Assembly (NCBI GenBank): GCA_038522945.1 | Contig: JBCBJV010000002.1 | Location: forward strand, 310,001 to 374,000 | Direction: 5' to 3' | DNA from: MED-G105 sp038522945 | GTDB lineage: Bacteria > Pseudomonadota > Alphaproteobacteria > Caulobacterales > Parvularculaceae | DNA length: 64,000 nucleotides | Part shown: positions 33,666 through 41,916 of the stretch, piece by piece | Numbering within the stretch: position 1 is the stretch's first letter | Layout: every line of letters begins with the position of its first letter | Position numbers and translations under genes: made by a program | Notes under the pieces: model-generated | The model's database searches: none | What the model was told of the DNA's origin: nothing | The model's input: only the letters and a program-made list of their open reading frames with translations

Positions 33666-35075
33666 ATGGCAGATACAAAATACGACGTCGTCATCATAGG
33701 CGCCGGACCTGGCGGCTATAACGCGGCCATCCGCGCTGGTCAGCTTGGGCTGAAAGTTGCGATCATTGAAAAGCGTGAGACAAAGAAGCTCGGTGGTACG
33801 TGCTTGAATGTTGGCTGTATTCCGTCAAAGGCCCTCTTGCATGCCTCGGAGCTTTATGAAGCCGCACATAAGGACTTTGAGAGCCTTGGTATCAAGACGG
33901 GGAAAGTCTCTCTCGATCTTCCGCAGATGCTGAAGCAAAAGGAGGATGCCGTCGACGGCCTTACCAAGGGTGTTGAGTTTCTCATGAAGAAAAACAAGGT
34001 CGATGTTTTTCTTGGTAACGGAGAAGTCCTGTCATCAACCCGGGTGCTTGTCTCCGGTGATGATGGCGACAAAGAGCTGGACACCCAGCACATTGTCATC
34101 GCGACGGGATCGGATGTGACCAATCTACCCGGTGTAGAGATCGACGAAACCCAGATCGTTTCTTCCACTGGTGCGCTGGACCTTCCATCTGTGCCCAAAC
34201 ATATGGTGGTGATTGGCGGCGGCGTTATCGGCCTTGAGCTTGGCTCGGTTTGGCGTCGGCTGGGTGCCAGCGTGACCGTGGTCGAATATCTGGACCGGAT
34301 CCTGCCGACCATGGATGGCGAAGTTTCCAAGCAGTTCCAGCGTATCCTGAAGAAACAGGGCATGGCCTTCCGATTGTCGACGAAAGTGACTGGTGTTGAA
34401 AAGTTGAAAACCAAGACCAAGGTCCATGTTGAACCGGCCAACGGTGGCGACGCAGAAGTAATCGACGCGGACGTCGTTCTTGTCTGTATCGGTCGTCGTC
34501 CTCATACGGAAGGACTAGGCTTGGAAACGGTAGGTGTGAAGACAGATCAGCGTGGATTTGTTGTAACCGATCACTTCCGCACGAATGTTGACGGCATCTG
34601 GGCCATCGGTGATGTCACCCATGGGCCCATGCTTGCGCATAAGGCAGAAGACGATGCCGTTGCCTGTATTGAGCTCATTGCCGGCAAAGCGGGGCACGTG
34701 AATTACGATCTCGTTCCCAATGTTGTCTACACATGGCCGGAGGTGGCTTCCGTGGGCAAAACGGAAGAAGAGCTCAAAGAGGCAGGCATTGCTTACAAGA
34801 TCGGCAATTTTCCGTTCCTCGCCAATAGCCGTGCAAAAACTAATCATGAAACGGATGGTTTTGCCAAGATCCTTGCCGATGCTGAGACTGATCGTATCCT
34901 TGGCGGCCATATCGTCGGTGTTGGCGCGGGCGAGCTAATTGCGGAAATCGTCGCGGTAATGGAATTTGGCGGTGCATCAGAAGATCTGGCGCGTACCTGC
35001 CATGCCCACCCGACGCGTTCCGAAGCGGTCCGTCAGGCGGCCATGGCGGTTGAAGGCTGGGCGATGCAGATGTAG
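33666..35075 (+). CDS. lpdA: dihydrolipoyl dehydrogenase (E3)
   Basis: FAD enzyme that reoxidises dihydrolipoamide of the E2 with NAD. The 469-aa protein has the FAD dinucleotide motif IIGAGPGGYNAAIRAGQLG, redox-active cysteines in GGTCLNVGCIPSKALL (about residues 40-55), the NAD motif VIGGGVIGLELGSVW, the second FAD motif WAIGDVTHGPMLAHKAEDD, and the C-terminal His-Glu base in HAHPTRSEAV. It is 19 bp after odhB, so the same operon. The 3' end is convergent with the VOC gene, 16 bp away. Confidence 0.97.
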   Translation: MADTKYDVVIIGAGPGGYNAAIRAGQLGLKVAIIEKRETKKLGGTCLNVGCIPSKALLHASELYEAAHKDFESLGIKTGKVSLDLPQMLKQKEDAVDGLTKGVEFLMKKNKVDVFLGNGEVLSSTRVLVSGDDGDKELDTQHIVIATGSDVTNLPGVEIDETQIVSSTGALDLPSVPKHMVVIGGGVIGLELGSVWRRLGASVTVVEYLDRILPTMDGEVSKQFQRILKKQGMAFRLSTKVTGVEKLKTKTKVHVEPANGGDAEVIDADVVLVCIGRRPHTEGLGLETVGVKTDQRGFVVTDHFRTNVDGIWAIGDVTHGPMLAHKAEDDAVACIELIAGKAGHVNYDLVPNVVYTWPEVASVGKTEEELKEAGIAYKIGNFPFLANSRAKTNHETDGFAKILADAETDRILGGHIVGVGAGELIAEIVAVMEFGGASEDLARTCHAHPTRSEAVRQAAMAVEGWAMQM

Positions 35076-35091
35076 GTCGGACACCGCTGTA

Positions 35092-35475
35092 TCAAGAATA
35101 GCTGACTACCTCATATTCAACGCCATCCCAATCGTCGAAGTAAAAGCGACGCCCCGGTTCATAGTCCCCATGATTGTGTGGCGTGAAGCCCGCGTCGCTT
35201 ACACGTTTTTCCGTCGCTTTGATGTCGTCGACAACCACGCCGATATGATTGAAACCACCAATGTGGACATATCCGTTGGGAGCCTTCAGGTGGACATTCT
35301 TGGGCGCGTAAAGAGCCACATATCCTTCCTCAGTACCCACATGATAGGTCACGCCATCATCGATAGCCGGGCCCGACCAGCGGATTTCCCAACCAAATAG
35401 CGAGCACAATAGCTCAGCGGTGCGTTTTGGGTCGCTGACCGTAATGTTGACGTGTTCAAGAAAAGGCTGGCGCAT
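35092..35475 (-). CDS. VOC-family (glyoxalase/bleomycin-resistance-like) protein, probable SoxR target
   Basis: 127 aa with two beta-alpha-beta-beta-beta units: LEHVNITVSDPKRTAELLCS at the start and FNHIGVVVDDIKATEKRV in the second half. Likely metal ligands are His8 in the first unit, His79 in the second and Glu near the C-terminus (GVEYEVV). Reaction unknown. ATG 35475 is clearly right: AAAGGAG stands just upstream, whereas a longer open frame has no such signal. A perfect SoxR box lies 232 bp upstream, arranged so that a TTGACC -35 element reads towards this gene. A role in detoxifying redox-cycling compounds is therefore inferred. Confidence 0.88.
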   Translation of the reverse strand: MRQPFLEHVNITVSDPKRTAELLCSLFGWEIRWSGPAIDDGVTYHVGTEEGYVALYAPKNVHLKAPNGYVHIGGFNHIGVVVDDIKATEKRVSDAGFTPHNHGDYEPGRRFYFDDWDGVEYEVVSYS

Positions 35476-35798
35476 GGGAAGCTCCTTTGATCGAAAGTGA
35501 AAGTGGGGTGGTGCTGCTGGATTTTCGTCCCCTACCTCTTTGAGGAAGCGGGCGCTGGTCGTGGGCCCAACGGTCCTGCCAGCAGTAGTTCGAAAGCCAG
35601 AATTGGCAGGTAATCCGTACAAGCTGTAAAACACTTGGCATCCTAAATGTCATGGTTGACCTCAAATTCTAACACGCTCGTCTGTCGTCAGGATTTCAGC
35701 GTGCAACCTCAACTTAAGTTGAGGTCAAGGGCTATTTGTGGGATATATGAAAAAAACTTCTCCGAAGTGCCTAGACGGCGTGCAATCGGGAAACTGCT
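35476..35798. other. divergent VOC/soxR regulatory region
   Basis: 323 bp. It contains the SoxR box at 35707-35724 and a minus-strand -35 element (TTGACC, 35728-35723). The 5' leader of the VOC transcript would be about 200 nt. No coding frame with a ribosome-binding site was found in it. Confidence 0.55.
35707..35724. promoter_or_regulatory. SoxR operator (soxbox)
   Basis: CCTCAACTTAAGTTGAGG is a perfect 18-bp palindrome differing only at the central step from the consensus CCTCAAGTTAACTTGAGG. On the minus strand it is preceded by TTGACC, giving a -35 with the long 19-bp spacer typical of MerR-family promoters and a poor -10 (CACGCT). That places the regulated promoter towards the VOC gene. 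Confidence 0.85.
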
Positions 35799-36323
35799 AT
35801 GAAACGTGACGATCTGATTTCCATTGGCGACCTTGCTGGGCGGACAGGCCTGAGCGTCTCGGCGATTCGGTTTTATGAAAACAAGGGCCTCATCGAGCCA
35901 TTTAGAACCAGTGGCGGCCAACGCCGGTTCTTCCGTGCGGATATCAGGCGGCTTTCCTTTATTCAGATTGCGCAAGGGCTCGGGTTCACCCTGGAAGACA
36001 TCAAGGAACAACTCGACACCTTGCCACTATCGCGGACCCCGACCGGTAAAGATTGGGAGATCATCTCAAGGAACTTTCGCCAGGTCCTTGATGATCGCAT
36101 CACGCGAATGACCCGCTTACGTGACACACTGACCGGGTGCATCGGGTGCGGGTGCCTCTCTCTAAAGCGGTGTGCTCTCTACAATCCCGATGATCGCGCC
36201 CGGGAGTTTGGCCCCGGGCCCCGATATTTTCTAGGCGATCGACCAGAAGTTGAATCGAATAAGCGTGGTGGTGGGCAGCCGAGACCGGGACGGGCTTTCC
36301 CTGCCGCACGGAAAAAGTCCTGA
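35799..36323 (+). CDS. soxR: redox-sensitive transcriptional activator SoxR
   Basis: MerR-family [2Fe-2S] regulator activated by redox-cycling compounds. The 174-aa protein has an N-terminal winged HTH (ISIGDLAGRTGLSVSAIRFYE, residues 8-28), a dimerisation helix and the cluster-binding cysteines 114, 117, 119 and 125 in CIGCGCLSLKRC (C-x2-C-x-C-x5-C). The C-terminus has about 20 extra basic residues (KRGGGQPRPGR). No soxS is nearby, as usual outside enterics. The SoxR box and divergent VOC gene suggest it regulates that neighbour directly. Confidence 0.96.
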   Translation: MKRDDLISIGDLAGRTGLSVSAIRFYENKGLIEPFRTSGGQRRFFRADIRRLSFIQIAQGLGFTLEDIKEQLDTLPLSRTPTGKDWEIISRNFRQVLDDRITRMTRLRDTLTGCIGCGCLSLKRCALYNPDDRAREFGPGPRYFLGDRPEVESNKRGGGQPRPGRAFPAARKKS

Positions 36324-36375
36324 CGAGTTGCCGTCTGACGGTTTCAATGCGACACGATTTGGCTATACCTCGCCA

Positions 36376-36678
36376 ATGGACATAACTCTTCCCGACGGTG
36401 TGGGCTTAATCGGCGTTGCAATGATTGTCGCCACCTATGGTCTTTCCCAGACCGGCCGCATGGCAATTGACAAGCCCGCCTATCCCGCAATCAATGCCGT
36501 GGGCGCTGTGTTGATTTTGATCTCCCTCTATTTCAGGCCAAATCCCGCCTCAATCGTGATTGAGGTGTTCTGGCTCGCGATCAGCCTGACGGGCATGGCC
36601 AGAACGCTGCTTAAGTCAAAGCCACGGGGAGAAAGCGGCGTCGCGGACGTTTCCGGGCCATCGGGACGGACAGGCTAG
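36376..36678 (+). CDS. CBU_0592-family small membrane protein
   Basis: 100 aa with two or three hydrophobic spans: GVGLIGVAMIVATYGLSQTGR, then INAVGAVLILISLYF and IVIEVFWLAISLTGMAR. The GLIGVA, the INAVGA and the closing Glu-Trp-Leu-IS pattern fit a conserved family of unknown function. ATG 36376 is chosen over an upstream in-frame ATG (36250) that would overlap soxR and has a non-family extension. It lies between soxR and the peptide transporter. Confidence 0.75.
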   Translation: MDITLPDGVGLIGVAMIVATYGLSQTGRMAIDKPAYPAINAVGAVLILISLYFRPNPASIVIEVFWLAISLTGMARTLLKSKPRGESGVADVSGPSGRTG

Positions 36679-36853
36679 ATTTCTTGCCGCAATCCGGCCT
36701 AAATTGCTGCGTTTAATCGCGTGGGATCGGGCTGTTCAGATCGGACCCCACGTTTTTTGTTGCATGCCGGACGGAAAAGAGCCGGCCGCCACCGGTGTCG
36801 CGGGTAAGCTTCGGGGGAAGCGTTGGCGCCGGAAGCAAGTCCTTGGAGGGATC

Positions 36854-38674
36854 ATGACAGAAGCTGTCGCGACGCCAGCGCACACACCAACCGCGGACCG
36901 GAGCTTTTTCGGCCACCCGCGCGGGCTCATGGTATTGTTTTTCACTGAGATGTGGGAGCGTTTTTCCTATTACGGGATGCGCGGCCTACTGATCATTTAC
37001 CTGACCCAGCACTTCCTGTTCTCAGACGAACGCTCTGCGGTGATGTATGGGGCTTACACGGCGCTGGTCTACATCATGACGATCATCGGTGGAACACTCG
37101 CGGACCGCTATCTGGGGTCGCGAAAAGCTGTCACCTTTGGCGCGATCCTGCTGGTGCTCGGCCACTTCGGCATGGCGTTCGAAGGCGAAGGGTCAAAGGA
37201 ATATCTCACCTATAACGGCGCAGATTATCAGGTAACACTTGACGGCCGTGGTGGCGATGCGAACCAGATAATCATCTCAGAACGAGGTCAGTCGTTCATC
37301 TCATTTAACGAAGGCGCGACCGTAATGCTGGTCGACAACCCGGACGCGGTCGGATTGCCAGCGGAAGTCGCGGTTGCTGACTATACGACGCGGATCGAGA
37401 AAGAAGAGATGTATGTCAACATTCTCTATCTTTCTTTGGCTCTCATTATTGCCGGCGTTGGCTATTTGAAGGCCAACATCTCAACGATCGTGGGGTCACT
37501 TTACGAACTCAAAGACCCGCGCCGGGATTCTGGCTTCACCCTCTTCTATATGGGGATCAATCTCGGCTCGTTCCTGTCTTCTATATTCTGTGGCTACCTC
37601 GGCATCGTCTATGGTTGGAAGTACGGCTTTGGCCTCGCTGGCATAGGCATGGCCTTGGGGCTTGTTGTATTTCTCTTCGGTCAATCATGGCTTGAAGGGC
37701 GTGCGGATCCGCCGGATGCAGAGAAACTAAAACAATCTGCCCTTGGTCCAATCAATGTTGAATGGGCGTGTTATCTCGCCGGTCTGCTGATGATCGCCGT
37801 GGCAATGCTACTTGTGATGAATGCCCAGCTGATCCCCGATTGGTTTGTGGGCTCATTAGGCATTGCTGTATTTGTCTTCCTCGTTGCCTATGCGGTCGTC
37901 AAGCTTGACGGCGTTGAACGAAGCCGAATGTTTGCAGCGATCTATTTCGTCCTTGCACAAATTCCGTTCTGGGCGCTGTTTGAACAAGCTGGTTCATCCT
38001 TGAACTTGTTCACAGACCGGCTGGTGGATCGTACTGTTTTCGGCTGGTCTGTACCGGCTCCTGTGTTTCAATCTTTGAATGCAGGGTTCATTTTTATCTT
38101 TGCACCGATCATCGCTTGGATGTGGATCTCTTTAGCCAAGCGTAAAATGGAACCTTCCACACCTGTTAAGTTTGCCTTCGGCGTTTTCCTGGCGGGGCTA
38201 GGCTTCTTGTCTCTTGTTGCGGGGATGAAAGCATCCGGGGCGACGGGCATGACGGCGGTATGGTTTGTGTTTCTAATCTACTGGATTCATACCATGGGTG
38301 AGCTGATGGTTTCGCCTGTGGGTTTGTCGGCAGTCACCAAGATGGCTCCAGCGCGGGTTGTGGGGATGACAATGGGCGCTTGGTTTCTTTACTCGGGCTT
38401 GTCGAATTATCTGGCGGGCGTCATTGCGCGAACGACCGGTGCTGAGACGATTGGCGGACAGCTCACTGACGTCGCCGCAGCGAAAGCGGGGTACGCTGCG
38501 GTCTATACAAATGTCGCCTACGTGGCCATGGGGATTGCGCTGGTCATGTTGATCATCTCGCCGCTCATCAAGAGCTTGATGAAAATGGAAACGTCGGAAG
38601 CCGACCATGCTTTGGCCGGGGAAGCAGAGCTTGCTCAACCTGGTGCTGGCGGACTTGAGCCGCCAACCCGATAG
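36854..38674 (+). CDS. POT/PTR2-family proton-coupled oligopeptide transporter
   Basis: Imports di- and tripeptides with protons. The 606-aa protein has about 14 spans: the ExxERFxYYG motif EMWERFSYYGMRG near residue 33, GGTLADRYLGSRKAV, FTLFYMGINLGSF (PTR2 signature), and GELMVSPVGLSAVTKMAP. Between the early spans lies an unusual hydrophilic insertion of about 70 residues (from EGEGSKEYLTYNG to ADYTTRIEKEE) with a beta-rich look. ATG 36854 is preceded by the ribosome-binding site GGAGG. A terminator follows the gene. Confidence 0.94.
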   Translation: MTEAVATPAHTPTADRSFFGHPRGLMVLFFTEMWERFSYYGMRGLLIIYLTQHFLFSDERSAVMYGAYTALVYIMTIIGGTLADRYLGSRKAVTFGAILLVLGHFGMAFEGEGSKEYLTYNGADYQVTLDGRGGDANQIIISERGQSFISFNEGATVMLVDNPDAVGLPAEVAVADYTTRIEKEEMYVNILYLSLALIIAGVGYLKANISTIVGSLYELKDPRRDSGFTLFYMGINLGSFLSSIFCGYLGIVYGWKYGFGLAGIGMALGLVVFLFGQSWLEGRADPPDAEKLKQSALGPINVEWACYLAGLLMIAVAMLLVMNAQLIPDWFVGSLGIAVFVFLVAYAVVKLDGVERSRMFAAIYFVLAQIPFWALFEQAGSSLNLFTDRLVDRTVFGWSVPAPVFQSLNAGFIFIFAPIIAWMWISLAKRKMEPSTPVKFAFGVFLAGLGFLSLVAGMKASGATGMTAVWFVFLIYWIHTMGELMVSPVGLSAVTKMAPARVVGMTMGAWFLYSGLSNYLAGVIARTTGAETIGGQLTDVAAAKAGYAAVYTNVAYVAMGIALVMLIISPLIKSLMKMETSEADHALAGEAELAQPGAGGLEPPTR

Positions 38675-38697
38675 CGCTTTGTGATCGTAAAAGAAGG

Positions 38698-38726
38698 GCC
38701 CGTCAGCGAAGCTGTCGGGCTTTTTC
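38698..38726 (+). terminator. intrinsic terminator after the peptide transporter
   Basis: GCCCGTCAGC (38698-38707), loop GAA, GCTGTCGGGC (38711-38720), one T-T mismatch, then TTTTTC. It ends the transporter transcript 16 bp before the next gene. Confidence 0.8.
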
Positions 38727-38742
38727 TGTAAGGAGACTGCCA

Positions 38743-39306
38743 ATGCCGGACCGTCTGACGAAAATCGTAACCCGCGGCGGAGATGCCGGTGAAACCTCTC
38801 TCGGCGACGGGACCCGCGTGGCAAAAACGGATCCCCGGGTGGCCCTCCTCGGAGACATTGACGAGCTAAATTCATGGATCGGGGTCGTCAGGGCGAACGG
38901 GATCGGATCCGAGGTCGACGCGACCCTCAGCGGTGTCCAACACGACCTATTCGATCTTGGTGGCGCGTTGTGCTTTCCGGGGGTGCCGCTTCTCACAACT
39001 GCCCATGTAGAACGCCTGGATGGCGCGGCGGAGACGTTGAACGAAGACCTGCCGCCGCTGAAGGAGTTCATCCTGCCAGGCGGCTCATCATTATTAGCAT
39101 GGCTCCATGTGGCCCGAACAGTGTGCCGACGGGTCGAGCGCCATGCATCCGGTTTTTTAGGTGGCGATGAAACCGCGGCCATGGCCTTGGCCTACCTCAA
39201 TCGGTTGTCGGACTATCTATTTATCGCAGCTCGATATGAAGCCAAACGATTGACCATTTCTGAAACGCTCTGGGAGAAAGAAAAGAGCCTCGGCACTGTT
39301 TCCTGA
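38743..39306 (+). CDS. cob(I)alamin adenosyltransferase, PduO type
   Basis: Makes adenosylcobalamin from cob(I)alamin and ATP. In the 187-aa helical-bundle protein the ATP-binding N-terminal motif is TRGGDAGETSLGDGTRVAK (residues 9-27). Further signatures are VQHDLFDLGGALC, FILPGGS, ARTVCRRVERH and YLNRLSDYLFIAAR. It is convergent with the btu operon, so uptake and activation of B12 are neighbours. An AdoCbl-using enzyme is not in the window. Confidence 0.95.
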   Translation: MPDRLTKIVTRGGDAGETSLGDGTRVAKTDPRVALLGDIDELNSWIGVVRANGIGSEVDATLSGVQHDLFDLGGALCFPGVPLLTTAHVERLDGAAETLNEDLPPLKEFILPGGSSLLAWLHVARTVCRRVERHASGFLGGDETAAMALAYLNRLSDYLFIAARYEAKRLTISETLWEKEKSLGTVS

Positions 39307-39318
39307 CTGTACGCCTTC

Positions 39319-40065
39319 TTAATTTGTGAAAAGCGCCATATCATCTGCATTCAGACTGTAGATATCGGCAAGTACGTCGGTTTCGAGAATGTCGTCCGGC
39401 GTGCCGTCCAACACCAAGGATTGCTCCGACAGTACCATGATCCGAGTGCAGAATTGCCGTGCGAGCCGCAAGTCGTGAATGGCAACGATGCACGTGCCGC
39501 CGTGGCAGGTGTGTTCGTGAAGAGCCGACATCACGGACAATTGGTACTTTGGGTCTAGGGCGGTGACAGGTTCGTCTGCAATAATGAGCGGAGCGCCGCT
39601 TGCGAGGGTGCGCGCCATATGCATCCGCGCTTGTTCGCCACCTGACAATGTCGACGCGCGCCTGTGCCGTAAATCCTCAAGGTCCATTTTTGAGATGGCC
39701 CCATCAATGGCGCTTTTTCCTTCAGATGAGAGCTTGGTTGTCTCTCCGTAGGCAAACCGCCCGAGGGCGATAACGGTTTCAATACTCATGTCCCAGTGCA
39801 CGTCTGGCTGTTGAGGGAGGTAGCTGAGGGTGCGGGCCCGCTCCCGCAGCCGCGTCTGATAGACATCTTTGTCGTTGAGAAAAATGCGCCCTTTGGCAGG
39901 GGCCAGGACGCCGGCAAGTGCTCGCACGAGCGTAGATTTGCCCGCTCCGTTCGGGCCCACAAGCCCAATCAACTCCTGTTTTTGTGCCGAAAAATCGAGA
40001 CCCTCGACTATCAACGCACGATCCAATGTCAGGGTCACGTTTTGGCAGGAGAGAATCGATGTCAT
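39319..40065 (-). CDS. btuD: cobalamin (FecE/BtuD-type) ABC transporter ATP-binding protein
   Basis: Energises corrinoid import across the inner membrane. The 248-aa protein has Walker A VGPNGAGKSTLVRAL near residue 36, Q-loop YLPQQPDVH, signature TLSGGEQARMHMARTLASG, Walker B LIIADEPVTALDP and H-loop AIHDLRL. It starts 4 bp inside the permease gene (ATGA overlap). It is the last gene of the riboswitch-led operon; B12 specificity comes from that context. Confidence 0.92.
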   Translation of the reverse strand: MTSILSCQNVTLTLDRALIVEGLDFSAQKQELIGLVGPNGAGKSTLVRALAGVLAPAKGRIFLNDKDVYQTRLRERARTLSYLPQQPDVHWDMSIETVIALGRFAYGETTKLSSEGKSAIDGAISKMDLEDLRHRRASTLSGGEQARMHMARTLASGAPLIIADEPVTALDPKYQLSVMSALHEHTCHGGTCIVAIHDLRLARQFCTRIMVLSEQSLVLDGTPDDILETDVLADIYSLNADDMALFTN

Positions 40066-41072
40066 CTGGCAAGCCGCCTCGTTGTTGCCGCAATCCAGAT
40101 AAAGCCAGGGGCGCCAATAAGGGCGGCAACAACCCCCAGTTTCAGCTCTTGGGGAAACGGCAGTACACGGATAATTAAATCCGCCGCGCAGAGCATCGTG
40201 CCTGCGATAAGACCGGACGGCACCAACAACCTGTCAGGATTGTGGTGAACCAGCGGCCGTGCGACATGTGGCGCAACAATGCCCACAAATCCGATACTGC
40301 CTGCCAGCGCGACGCTTGCGCCAACGAGGAGGGAGGACCCTGCAATCACAACTGTGGTCAATATCCTCAGGCTGACCCCGAGTGTCGTGGCAGTTTCCTC
40401 ACCGAGGCTGAGGGCCGCCAGGTCGCGCGCTTTCCAAAGAAGAAGGGCCAAGCCGACGCCGATGAAGGGGAGGGCTAAAGAAAGATCGTAAAACCCACGG
40501 TTTGCGACGGTGCCAAACAACCAGTTGACAAGGTCCGACAGAACGAAAGGGTTAGGGGCGAGGTTCATCAGTAGAGAGATGAGAGCGCCCGCAAAAGAGG
40601 AAAGACCAACCCCGATCAAGATGAGGCGCGTGGTGGAAACCCGTCCCGCGCCGAGGGCTAGGAGAGCCACGGTCGCCGCGAGCGCGCCGAAAATGGCGAA
40701 TACCGGCGTTGCAACCGCAAGGTGCCCCGCCAAACCAAAATAGATCGCACCGACAGACGAAAGTGCTGCGCATGCGGAAACCCCCAAAACGCCAGGGTCC
40801 GCGAGAGGGTTGCGTAGTAGGCCCTGAAGAGCAGCGCCCGCAACCCCAAGAGCAGCGCCAGCGGTGAAAGCCACAAGGCTTCGTGCCAATCTGATTTCTA
40901 TAAGGATGATCTGGTGTGTCGGGTCACCCTGGTTAGTCAATGCGGCCAGAGCTTCCCGGAAACCAATCGAGACTGGGCCGACAAAAATCGAAGACAGCAC
41001 AACAAGAACGGCGATGGCCGCTAAGGCTGGTAGTATCGTTTGTGATACATCGGTCGTGTTACTTTCCGACAT
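40062..41072 (-). CDS. btuC: cobalamin ABC transporter permease (FecCD/BtuC type)
   Basis: 336 aa with about nine to ten hydrophobic spans. The FecCD signatures are RLARSLVAFTAGAALGVAG, GLLRNPLADPGVLGVSACA, GWALS-type replaced by SLGEETATTLGVSLR, and GIVAPHVARPLVHHNPDRLLVPSG. ATG 41072 overlaps the btuF stop by 14 bp, indicating translational coupling. A longer open frame back to 41144 is rejected because the extra residues are not family-like. Confidence 0.92.
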   Translation of the reverse strand: MSESNTTDVSQTILPALAAIAVLVVLSSIFVGPVSIGFREALAALTNQGDPTHQIILIEIRLARSLVAFTAGAALGVAGAALQGLLRNPLADPGVLGVSACAALSSVGAIYFGLAGHLAVATPVFAIFGALAATVALLALGAGRVSTTRLILIGVGLSSFAGALISLLMNLAPNPFVLSDLVNWLFGTVANRGFYDLSLALPFIGVGLALLLWKARDLAALSLGEETATTLGVSLRILTTVVIAGSSLLVGASVALAGSIGFVGIVAPHVARPLVHHNPDRLLVPSGLIAGTMLCAADLIIRVLPFPQELKLGVVAALIGAPGFIWIAATTRRLAR

Positions 41073-41916
41073 GCTGGCCCACCATTTTAGCGGCATTGAC
41101 CGCATACCAGGCACTGCATCCGAGCAGATCCGGTGGCAATTCAATTGTCGTTGCGCGATTCAGGACCTGGCCAGCGGCGCGATGTCGTCTCAGCGACCAG
41201 TGATTCGCCTGCTCTGTCTGGGTATTGAAGAAAGCGGCAATCATCAAATCGGGTTGCTGATATAGGAGCGCTTCTAAGGGAAGGGCTGACCATCCGACTT
41301 TCCCCTCTCGTACCGCAAGATTTTCTACGCCGGCTGCGGTCAAAATTTCATGGACGAACGTCCCCTCGCCAGCGGTCACTTCGCCTGGGGTTATGTAGAG
41401 CGCCGAGGGACGGTTATTCGCGTTCGCCGGTCGGCTTTCAGCCAGTTCCGCCAGGCGGCTTTCAAGATTGTCGATGATCTGCTGGCCGCGAGCTTCCTGT
41501 TGGAGAGCTTCTGAAGCAACACGGATTGCCTGTGCGGCCCCGTCAAAATTTGCCGCATAAGGAATGGTCGTTACGGTGAGCCCAATCCGGGCCAGATGAT
41601 CCGCATTGCCAGCCCACGACCTCATGACAAGATCAGGTTGGAGCGAGAGAATTTCTTCAGTATTAGGTCTAATTCTCCGATAGGGGAGCGCTGCTTCCCG
41701 CATGAATGAGAAGTCACGAGCCGCATCTGATGAAAGAGCGAGGATCTGTTCTGGCTCGGCAAGGGCCAGAACAAATTGATCTGTGCAAAAATCAAGTGAG
41801 ACGACCGTTGGTTTGGTTGAGGCGGCTTGCGCTGAGGCAAGCGGGACCGCGAGGAAGCAAAGCCCCGCGGCCACCGTCACCAAAGCGGTCACTAGGGTCT
41901 TTATCAAAGCCGCCAA
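41059..41916 (-). CDS. btuF: cobalamin-binding periplasmic protein (BtuF-like)
   Basis: Periplasmic receptor for the importer. The 285-aa precursor has a signal peptide (residues about 1-32, ALVTVAAGLCFLAVPLASAQAAS) and a class III binding fold with the N-terminal VVSLDFCTDQFVLALAEPEQILAL and PDLVMRSWAGNADHL segments. Neither Trp nor Cys ligands can be assigned safely. It overlaps the btuB end by 13 bp and the btuC start by 14 bp, so the four genes form one compact operon. Confidence 0.9.
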   Translation of the reverse strand: MAALIKTLVTALVTVAAGLCFLAVPLASAQAASTKPTVVSLDFCTDQFVLALAEPEQILALSSDAARDFSFMREAALPYRRIRPNTEEILSLQPDLVMRSWAGNADHLARIGLTVTTIPYAANFDGAAQAIRVASEALQQEARGQQIIDNLESRLAELAESRPANANNRPSALYITPGEVTAGEGTFVHEILTAAGVENLAVREGKVGWSALPLEALLYQQPDLMIAAFFNTQTEQANHWSLRRHRAAGQVLNRATTIELPPDLLGCSAWYAVNAAKMVGQHVGK

